Assembly (NCBI RefSeq): GCF_048773025.1
Contig: NC_133551.1
Coordinates: 36,224,501-36,288,500, forward strand
From: Camelus bactrianus
Lineage: Eukaryota; Chordata; Mammalia; Artiodactyla; Camelidae
DNA: 64,000 bases
Reading direction: 5' to 3'
Shown one piece after another: positions 57,075-64,000 of the stretch (the stretch's first letter is position 1; every line of letters begins with the position of its first letter). Position numbers and translations under genes: made by a program. Below the pieces are notes generated by a model that was given only the letters and a program-made list of their open reading frames with translations, made no database searches and was not told the DNA's origin.

Positions 57075-57170
57075 TGTAGAAGGCTGGGGAGCCTCAAGGA
57101 GCAAGTGCTTCAAGGAAACTAGTGCCTGGAGGAGGCGTGGAGAATGACGGAGAAGAGAAAGGAGGATGCC
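57075..57170 (-). repeat. Possible L2 continuation
   Basis: agcaagtgcttcaaggaaac and gcctggaggaggcgtggaga could continue the L2 interrupted by the MITE. Confidence 0.35.
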
Positions 57171-57409
57171 GAGACAAATGTGAACTGCTAGCCTTCTATC
57201 CTGCAGGTTAGGAAGAGTAATTATAACCTTTGTAAGCCCCAAATCTGAAACACTGGAGCTGACTGACTTTCTGGAAGTGCCTCTTTCTCAAAACCAGCTC
57301 CAACTGTGAGTCAAATTACTGCTATTCTTAAGACTGGTATTGTATATGGAAGAGGCAAGAACAGTCAGAACAAAAAAGTAAAGTGGAGGAACATCTAGGA
57401 TAAAAGTCA

Positions 57410-57915
57410 AGTCCCTATGAATGGCCCACCCAGCCCTGTAACATCTCCCTGCCTTCCCCTTACCTCTCTGCTCTCATCTCCTACTCAGCTCTTCCCGCAC
57501 CCAACATCCAGCCCAGTTACACTGAACTTTGTTGGGCCTCAAACACACCAAGCATACTCCTGCCTCAGGACCTTTGCACTGGCTGTTCCTTTTATCTGAA
57601 AATGCTCCTCTCATCTATCACATGACTAACTACCTTAACTCGTGGTTCAAATGTCACCTTCCCAACAAGGTCTACCCTGACCATCATGTTTAAAACTGCA
57701 CCCATGGGCACTCCCTTACATTACTCTGTGTTTTTTTTTTCTCCCGTAACATGTATTACCTTCTAACATACTCAATACTTTACTCTTCACTATATTTACT
57801 GTTAATCTCCCTACTAGAAAGCATTTTCCCTAAAGCCATTGACCTCAGTTGTATTTCCTTTGTCATCCCCAACATCCAGACTGCCTGGCATGGAGCAGAT
57901 GTTTAATAAACTTTT
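57410..57915 (+). repeat. L2 LINE 3' region, long copy
   Basis: Sense L2 to its very end: cctcaggacctttgcactgg, ctgttccttttatctgaaaa, ggttcaaatgtcaccttccc, gactgcctggcatggagcag, atgtttaataaa. One of the best-preserved L2 copies here. Confidence 0.9.
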
Positions 57916-58300
57916 TTTTTGGAGCAAATGAGTGTAGTGGCACTGCTTAGGGCACAGCTGGTGGATGGATAGGCACCCTCCATGCACTCTCTCCTCTCCT
58001 GAAGAAAAGGACTTTTTTCCTCCCTTTCCTGCAGTGGAACTCTATTAACCTTGCTCTCCACCCAGCTTTTACTAATCAGGGTTCTGCCCTGTTCTGTATC
58101 CCACACATAGATTTCCCAAGAGAATGGAGGAAGCAGCTGATGCTGCAGGACAGCCTCTTCAGCTGGGAGCTGGGATTCCCGGGTGCCCTCCTCCTACCTG
58201 GTTCCCCTGCTGGTCAAGGGGTCCAGGCTCAGTGGGAGGCTGAATAAGGTACTTAGCAGATTGAGGAGGAACACAAGGAAGGCAGTTATTCCATACAGGG
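57916..58300. other. Single-copy stretch upstream of the CpG island
   Basis: No named repeat or credible coding frame. Confidence 0.4.
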
Positions 58301-58535
58301 CAGTGGTTCTCACGATTTGCCCCACCCTTCATGCATAGGCATTACCTGGGAATTTACCAGAAATGCATAGTTTCAGGCCTCACCCTAAACCGCTGAATCA
58401 GACACGGGGCTGGGGGCAGTGGAGCAGGCAACAATGGGGTTAATAATAATCAAATCATCGACTTAAATCGTTCAGTTAAAATCAATCAACACAGCCTCCA
58501 GGCGATTCTGATGCACCCAAGTGTGAGAACCCCTG
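58301..58535 (-). mobile_element. MER5A (hAT-Charlie MITE) with an internal AT-rich insert
   Basis: Inverted ends cagtggttctcac and gtgagaacccctg (12 of 13 complementary). At 235 bp it is about 45-50 bp longer than usual; the extra lies at about 58435-58490 and includes ggggttaataataatcaaat and tcgttcagttaaaatcaatc. Confidence 0.9.
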
Positions 58536-58607
58536 AGCTGGGGGAAAGGAAGGACTTTGTTAGAGCCTTGAAGACAGGGAGGGACTTAAAAGGTCAGACC
58601 AGCAGAC

Positions 58608-59030
58608 ACGTCCCCAGGGCGGGCTAGCACCGGGTAGGTTCCCTGCGTCAGAGGCCGCACAGGGTGGTCTGACCTGGGAAGTTAAAGGCCATCGTTCTCA
58701 GGTCTTCCACCCCCACCCCAGGAAAGTCCCCGCGGCGAGGCCGTGACCTTCCGCCGCCACGTCCCACTGGGGGCGGCCTGTGGCCCCGGGCGGAGGCGCC
58801 GAGCTCAGGATGCCTCCCGCTTCCTCTCCGGGTTCCCTGGCTGCGCCCAGGCTCCTGGGGCCCGGCGCTGGGCTCCAGCCCGGGATGGTCCCTCCCTCTG
58901 CCCCACGGCGCCAGTCTCTGCCTTTGGCTGCCGCCTCTGTCTTTGTTGGAGTTCCGTCTCTGATTTTCGCTCTTCATCTCTCTCTCTCTCTTTCCCCTTC
59001 CCGATTTGTTCGCCCCGCCCCCTTTTCCTT
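58608..59030 (+). promoter_or_regulatory. CpG-island-like segment, candidate promoter
   Basis: By eye about 32 CpG in about 420 bp, whereas CpG is scarce elsewhere in the window. Includes ccgcggcg near 58728, ccgccgccacgtc near 58751, and a GC box ccccgccccc at 59013-59022 just after a (TC)n tract. No TATA box seen, as usual for CpG promoters. Downstream, the good donor ATG|GTAAGA ends a possible first exon at 59278. Orientation is inferred from that donor only. Confidence 0.5.
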
Positions 59031-59244
59031 TTTCACTCTCACCCAGTGTTTTTCACCAAAAGTTAAGCACCTGGATGGTCCTAGGCTCTGGGCAGTGAGT
59101 CGTGAAAACACCGAAACCTGCCATCAGGGAGCGTCTGGGTCTTTGAACCCTTGTCTCCTACCTCTGTCGTCCCTGCTCCCTCCGCCCCTCCTTTCCCCTC
59201 CCCTCCCAGCAACTGTTGTTCTTCCCTCCACCTCCCCGTGTTGA
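58810..59244 (+). CDS. Open frame in the CpG island, coding status doubtful
   Basis: An ATG at 58810 (caggATGc: A at -3, C at +4) opens 144 codons to TGA at 59242-59244. The product is Pro/Ser/Leu-rich (MPPASSPGSLAAPRLLGPGA at the start), with a Leu/Ser run (ALHLSLSLSPS) encoded by the TC-repeat. I recognise no domain. GC-rich DNA often gives long open frames by chance, and part of the frame is simple repeat. More likely a non-coding first exon or chance than a protein. Confidence 0.15.
   Translation: MPPASSPGSLAAPRLLGPGAGLQPGMVPPSAPRRQSLPLAAASVFVGVPSLIFALHLSLSLSPSRFVRPAPFSFFTLTQCFSPKVKHLDGPRLWAVSRENTETCHQGASGSLNPCLLPLSSLLPPPLLSPPLPATVVLPSTSPC
58976..58992. repeat. (TC)n tract in the candidate promoter
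   Basis: ctctctctctctctcttt leading into ccccttccc; pyrimidine-rich strand on +. Confidence 0.88.
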
Positions 59245-59459
59245 AGCTAAAGGAACTTTTCGCCTGGAAGGTCCCATGGTAAGATTAAAAAGCCTACTTT
59301 TATCTGACTAGCCGAAAGTTGCCATTAAAATGTCCATCCTACCTTGATGAATGACACCAGTTTCAGCTATTATCACCTATTGGCACCTTAACCAAAATTA
59401 GCTTATTAGAGGTCACCAAGCTGAGAGAAACTAGTACTTACCTGTGTTGGCCTGTGTGT

Positions 59460-59560
59460 AAGACACTCATTTATTCAAGAAAATGTATGCATTCGTTCCA
59501 TGATTTATTGAGGACCTAGGATGTGGCAGATTCTTCAGGATGTGCACTGCCCAATAGATG
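59460..59560 (-). repeat. L2 LINE 3' end
   Basis: acactcatttattcaagaaa then tttattgaggacctaggatg. Confidence 0.6.
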
Positions 59561-59599
59561 GTGTTTTTCACAGCACTCTGAAGAAATTAAAGCAATGAC

Positions 59600-59805
59600 A
59601 CATGATGACCGAACAGTACCCCATTTAACCCCTTCAATCCCCCTTCAAGGTGAATAAGATTATATGACAATTTGATAGATATGAAAAGTGAGGCTGAGAG
59701 ACCGTGCGTCTTGTCCAAGCCCCTACAACTAGTAAGCTGTATGGCCAAGATTTAACCCCCAGTTAGACTTGACTCCCAAGCTGGTTCCCATTAACCTATA
59801 AGGCC
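59600..59805 (-). repeat. MIR SINE
   Basis: tatgaaaagtgaggctgaga, tcttgtccaagcccctacaa, ctagtaagctgtatggccaa. Confidence 0.72.
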
Positions 59806-59859
59806 AGGCTGAAGGCAAGGCTACCCCAAAGAAGAGGGAGGTGGGGGAAAGATCTGTAG

Positions 59860-59965
59860 AATGGCTTTGGAGTTAAAACTTTTGAGTACTACACTAAATG
59901 CTGGGTGATGCTGTGTGTTATTGATGAAGTTTCATGACCTCTCTGGGCCCACCTCAGAGGTTAAA
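59860..59965 (+). repeat. MIR fragment
   Basis: aatggctttggagttaaaac then catgacctctctgggcccac. Confidence 0.5.
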
Positions 59966-60009
59966 TGGAGAGTTTGGCTTACTGGCTACAAAGACCTCCT
60001 CCAGGTGTA

Positions 60010-60262
60010 ACATGTAGGTTAGTATATAGGCTCTGGAGCCAGACTAACTGGGCTGGAAGCCTGCTTCCTCTACTGACTTGCTGTGTGATCTTAGACAAGT
60101 CACTTAAGCTCTCTGGGCCTCAATTTTTTCATCTGAAAGACTGCTGTAATGATGACCACCTCGCTGGGCAGATGACAGGATGAATGGTTTCTGTTAAGGG
60201 TTAGGAAGGGTATCCAGCACAAAGTAAGCACCCAGTGAATGTAGCTGGTTCTTCTGTTATCC
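60010..60262 (+). repeat. MIR SINE, nearly complete
   Basis: ataggctctggagccagact, tgctgtgtgatcttagacaa, gctctctgggcctcaatttt, ttcatctgaaagactgctgt, agtaagcacccagtgaatgt. Confidence 0.93.
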
Positions 60263-60607
60263 CAGCTCTGGCCTGCAGACTTCTCCGCTGAGGCCAGGGA
60301 CATGTTGTCCTAAAGCCCAGGCCTGTCTTATGCCTGGCTCCTGCCCAGTTTTCCAGAGCAATGAAAGTTGTGATCTCTAGTCCTGATGGTGAAGGCACCA
60401 GGGATATCTCAGGAGTCTTGGAACCCAGAGGATTTTCAGTCAAGGTCTTTTCAACTGGCTTACCCACAAAGGAGAGAGCTTTGTATAGAACAGTTAGAAA
60501 CGTTTCATTTTCAAATGTACCTGATTTCACTTTTTTTTTTTTTTTTGCAAAGCTCAAAGCATTTTTTCTTTAGTCCAGGTGGCCTAGACAAAAGTCCAGA
60601 GTTGGGG
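60263..60607. other. Single-copy stretch with T15 run
   Basis: Fifteen T at about 60532-60546; otherwise nothing recognised. The open frames crossing it (60201-60557 minus, 60361-60573 plus) take Lys or Phe runs from this tract. Confidence 0.45.
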
Positions 60608-60825
60608 AGGACAGTACTACATGGTGTTAAGGAGTAGGGGCTTTGGGTGTTGTTTAGTTGATCATCCTAGCTGGGGGACCTTAACTGTTTTGTGTTTCAG
60701 TTTTCTTTATTTTAAAATGAGCTTAACAGCAGCATCTATCTCATGGCATTTTTGTAGACGTGAAATGAAAAATTGCATATAAGCATTGAACACAGGGGCT
60801 AGTACATGGTAATCATAGGACAGAT
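60608..60825 (+). repeat. MIR SINE
   Basis: gtagggg ctttgggtgt region, gtttcagttttctttatttt, ctatctcatggcatttttgt, ggggctagtacatggtaatc. Confidence 0.72.
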
Positions 60826-60844
60826 TGTGGCTATTACATTAACA

Positions 60845-61010
60845 GACCTCATGGATTTTGTACTTTGGCATTAGAAAGACCTGTGTTTACATCTTTAGCT
60901 CTATCACCTGCAAGCTATGTGACCTTAGGTAAGTCAATGACTATCTCTGAACCTTAGGTTTTTCATATGAAAAATGGAAACAAAAGTATGAGATATACAA
61001 CTTGCCACAG
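60845..61010 (+). repeat. MIR SINE
   Basis: agctatgtgaccttaggtaa, gtcaatgactatctctgaac. Same orientation as the two before. Confidence 0.82.
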
Positions 61011-61239
61011 AGGGTCTTCCTAGCTGTCAAATAAGGTTCAGTTTATTTACATGCTTGACAACCATGAAGCTCTGTGCCTGTGTTGATTATTCTTGGTAGT
61101 TCTGTTTCTCTCAAGTCTATATATCTAGTCCTTTGCAGATCTGAGTTGCCTCACCTCTGCCTTTGTAGCAGAAAACACAGAGAACTCAATTGTATTTATC
61201 TTTTTACCGGCGCTCAGCAAAGTGATTTTCATGCCAGCA

Positions 61240-61375
61240 GTGCCCAGATGGCTCAAGTTAGGCATCAGAGGCTCTAGTTTGATCTGTGTTATATGCTGGT
61301 GGTGTAACCTTAGACCAGTCATTTAATTTCTCTGACCTGTTTCTTTAGCTCCAAAGTAGAAATTTACTCAATATT
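61240..61375 (+). repeat. MIR SINE
   Basis: gtgtaaccttagaccagtca, tttaatttctctgacctgtt. Confidence 0.75.
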
Positions 61376-61499
61376 TGACTCACCTACTTGTTGGACTTGT
61401 TCAGGATGATCAAAAGAGATAGAGATGTGTGTTGAACACCATAAATCTTCACCCAAGTATGAGGGAACATTCCCAAGCATTTTCCCCATATGTAGCTTG

Positions 61500-61560
61500 T
61501 CTTCCCCAGACTAATACAACTAGTCAATGTGAGAGTCAGGATTGGAACCCATCCACCTTT
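61500..61560 (-). repeat. MIR fragment
   Basis: caactagtcaatgtgagagt then caggattggaacccatc. Confidence 0.5.
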
Positions 61561-61678
61561 CACCTTTCTATCCATTATCTATCCATCTTAACTATATACT
61601 CAGCCGCTCACACACCCACCAACCACCTTTCTATCCATCCACCCACCCATCCATCCATCCGTCCTTCCATTTATCCAC
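61561..61678. repeat. (CCAT)n imperfect microsatellite
   Basis: tatccatccacccacccatc, catccatccgtccttccatt with interruptions. Confidence 0.88.
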
Positions 61679-61679
61679 C

Positions 61680-61830
61680 AAAGCACTCAGTTAGCATTCA
61701 CTATATGCCTACAACTCTCCAGTCACTATGTGAAACACAGGCTTTAACAAGAAGAGCTGGTCCCTCTTTCTATGCAGTTTATAATCTACCTGGAGAAATT
61801 AGATAACTGAACCACAGTTTGTGGCAAAGG
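61680..61830 (-). repeat. L2 LINE 3' end
   Basis: cattcactatatgcctacaa, cagtttataatctacctgga. Confidence 0.6.
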
Positions 61831-61849
61831 ATAGTGTATATCCTATGGG

Positions 61850-62030
61850 TGCCATGGCAGGTTTTTAAATTAGAGTCCATGGGTGAGAGTCAGGGATCTG
61901 TGAACTCCAAAAAATTGCAAGCAAAATCCTGTGGGTAAGAAGGTGTCTATCTACAGACACGTGCATTTTCAGGGATGAGGCTCCATGGCTTTCATTACAT
62001 CCTCAAAGGGGCCTTGTTCCAGGACATGAA
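61850..62030. repeat. Possible old DNA-transposon fragment
   Basis: gagtccatgggtgagagtca, catggctttcattacatcct, caaaggggcc recall a hAT/MER-type repeat. Family and strand not assigned. Confidence 0.3.
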
Positions 62031-62102
62031 GGGCGGATAGCCCTAGTTGAGGGCCTTGAAGTGGAGGAAAAATGAAATAAATGTTTATGATGTCAGACCC
62101 AC

Positions 62103-62483
62103 TGGGTTATGGACTGAATGTTTGTGTCCCCTTAAATTCATATGTTGAAGCCCTAACCTCCAACGTGATGGTATTACAAGGTAGGGTCTCTGGGAGGTAA
62201 CTGAGTTTAGATGAGGTTGTGAGAATGGAGCCCCCACGATGGAATTAGCGACCTTAAGAAGAGAAGGAGATATCAGAGTTTCCTCCCTCTGCCACATAAG
62301 GATACAGCAAGAAAGCAGCCATTTACAACGAAGAGGAGGGTCCTCACCAGACCTGACCACATACATATGCACCCTGATCACAGACTTACAAGCCTCTGGA
62401 ACTGTGAGAAATAGATGTCTGTTTTTAAAAGCCATCCAGTCTTTGGTATTACGTTATAGTAGCCTGAGCTGATTAAGACACTA
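62103..62483 (+). mobile_element. MST/MLT1-type MaLR LTR (ERVL fossil)
   Basis: ggttatggactgaatgtttg, aattcatatgttgaagccct, gaactgtgagaaatagatgt and the 3' end gtagcctgagctgattaaga. Nearly full-length solo LTR, old, broken by family standards. Confidence 0.92.
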
Positions 62484-62559
62484 TATGCCAGGCACCACTT
62501 ATTCTAGTTTTGTAACCTGGGATATATCCTTATTTGGAATATCGGAATGGGAGGGAAAT

Positions 62560-62760
62560 AAGGCAGAGGAAATTAGCCTTTCCTGAGTGCTAGGCTAGGC
62601 GGTATCTTCTAATTTAATGCTTACAGCAACCTTTCAAAATAGGTGTGCATCCCTGTTTTACAGATAAGGAGGCTCAAAGAGGTAAAGCAAGGACCACAGT
62701 CACACAGTCATAAGGGGTAGAGTGAGAATTTGAGTCCAGGTCACTGGGCTCTAGGATCCC
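62560..62760 (-). repeat. MIR SINE
   Basis: aatttaatgcttacagcaac, cctgttttacagataaggag, gctcaaagaggtaaagcaag, cagtcacacagtcataaggg. Confidence 0.9.
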
Positions 62761-63589
62761 TCCCCAGACTTGCCTGTGGATCAGGCATGACACTGAGTGG
62801 GTGAGCGCTTTAGAGCTGTAGGATACCGCTCAGAGTGACAGATGTCGTCTGTGCTCAGAGGATGTTAAAAGAATTTTACAAGCCAAAGGAATTACTGTCA
62901 TTAAATTTTCAACAACCTTTTTCTGCGTATTCTGCCTGTGTAAAAGGTCAGCGAGTGTTGGTTCTCACCCAAGGAGTGTTATCACAGCAGTTTCCAGGAA
63001 CGAGGCTGGGCATGGGGCAGTCACTCAGCAAGCACTTGTGGGTAGATCTGTTGGCAGAAAAGTACCCTCAGCCCCCAGCCAAACTCCATACCCCACCTCT
63101 GCTTGGGGAGGGCAGCACCCCGCTCCATCACAGCTGCCCCAGTGCCTGGAACTAGGTGCCTGCCTTGACGGTAGAATAGACAGTCTCTCCTGTCCAGAGC
63201 TTTCTGAAACTTCAAGAAAGTGTGTGTCCAGGCCAGACACCCACCTGGACTCTTCCCAAGCTGCCTTCCCACCACTCCCTCCCCTCACAGCTGGAGTTCA
63301 AACCCAGGTAGAAAGTCACTGGACTTCTTGCAAAAGGAGATTGACTAAACCACCTCTAAGTTCCCTTCCGGTCGTGTAAAACTGGGATGAATTAAGGGAG
63401 AAAACGTTTCCTCAACTGAAATTGTTTCCTCCTTGAAAGCAAGGACCATACAGTTTGTTGATTCGGCTCATGACTAGAGTTCCCCTTCCCCTCCTCTCCA
63501 TCTCCTTGGCGAGCACCCTAGCCTAGGACACCACCCCCCTTGCCCTGAATCTCCCTACAGCTTCCTAAGGGTCTCCCTGCACCTAGTTT
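62761..63589. other. Single-copy stretch, nothing recognised
   Basis: GC-richer 63000-63300 with overlapping open frames on both strands (63021-63288 minus, 63038-63379 plus). None has a recognised domain or good splice context. Confidence 0.4.
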
Positions 63590-63870
63590 GTCCCGTCCCA
63601 GCCAGACTGGTCTTTCTAAATGGATCACAGTAGATCTCTGGCCTTGTTATAATTCAGTTGCTCTCCTTGATGGCATAGAAGACCAAAAGTTTCACCGTTT
63701 CACCTTCCTAACTTATCTCTTCACACGCTGTGCCTTTGCTCCTGTGCTCTGACCACCCCAGCACTGCCCCCACCCACCTCATGTTCCCGTGGGCTGTTTT
63801 CCCTGCTCCTAGTACCCCCAGGTTCCCTGATGAACTGCTTTTCAGCCCCCGGTCTCAGCCACTAACACAG
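63590..63870 (+). repeat. L2-like LINE fragment
   Basis: ctggtctttctaaatggatc, gctctccttgatggcataga, tcttcacacgctgtgccttt follow sense L2 order. Diverged. Confidence 0.5.
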
Positions 63871-64000
63871 GGGACCAACCCTTCCTTTGAACCCCCGAAT
63901 CTCACGTAGGTGGTCTTCTCCATGCTCCTGCAGCCCCCGCAGCCTTCTTCACTCTGGATTGTGATTTTCTGGTACATTTTCTGTTTCTCCCGCCAGTGGT

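Noticed and set aside
61561-61678. CRISPR-like or tandem-repeat array
   Set aside because: It is an imperfect (CCAT)n simple repeat without unique spacers.
1-64000. tRNA-derived artiodactyl SINEs (camelid, bovine or porcine types)
   Set aside because: I looked for the tRNA-like promoter boxes and typical heads on both strands and found no copy I could support.
1-64000. Bacterial or phage-type defence, toxin or mobile systems
   Set aside because: Repeat content is entirely mammalian; no operon structure, no ribosome-binding pattern and no long intact reading frames.

Overview
The window reads as nuclear DNA of a placental mammal. Most of it is built from decayed MIR, L2, L1, MER5A-type and MaLR repeats, separated by single-copy stretches. 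I found no operon, CRISPR array, tRNA or rRNA gene, and no convincing protein-coding exon. The youngest elements are L1 copies whose 3' ends are of the artiodactyl type. The variant at 45126-45213, and the one starting at 206, match what I recall from camelids (camel, alpaca). I saw no bovine BovB/Bov-tA, pig PRE-1 or primate Alu. Best guess is a camelid, or failing that another cetartiodactyl; this rests on recall and not on a search.

Layout. 1-2405 holds two nested antisense L1 copies. 2406-6190 is mostly single-copy DNA with one conserved-looking block near 3400-3700. 6190-33150 is a dense field of MIR and L2 fragments with several L1 3' ends, two MER5A copies and five or six MaLR-type LTR fossils. 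33455-34480 is a clean block without recognisable repeats and looks like a regulatory candidate. 34480-36000 has an L2 followed by an internal piece of L1 ORF2. 37095-37785 is another clean block. 37785-42500 contains the best-preserved insertion histories: MER5A inside MIR, a 5'-inverted L1 with 17-bp target duplications inside an L2, and a three-level stack of L1s plus a Tigger element. 42500-50000 is again MIR/L2 with an L1M copy. 50000-51690 is long single-copy sequence. 54102-55205 is single-copy and carries a pair of AP-1/MARE-like sites. 56365-57170 is an L2 carrying a MIR and a hAT MITE. 58608-59030 is the only CpG-island-like segment and the only plausible promoter. The last 5 kb is MIR, L2, a MaLR LTR and single-copy DNA.

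How the parts relate. The window behaves like intergenic or intronic DNA, with one possible promoter near 58.6-59.3 kb and a few candidate distal elements. The MIR density is striking: about 60 fragments, several times the genome-wide average. I see no sign of an undescribed protein-based system. The most informative features are the nested insertions, the inverted L1, the orphan CpG island and the repeat-free blocks. Repeat boundaries were read by eye and may be off by 10-30 bases.
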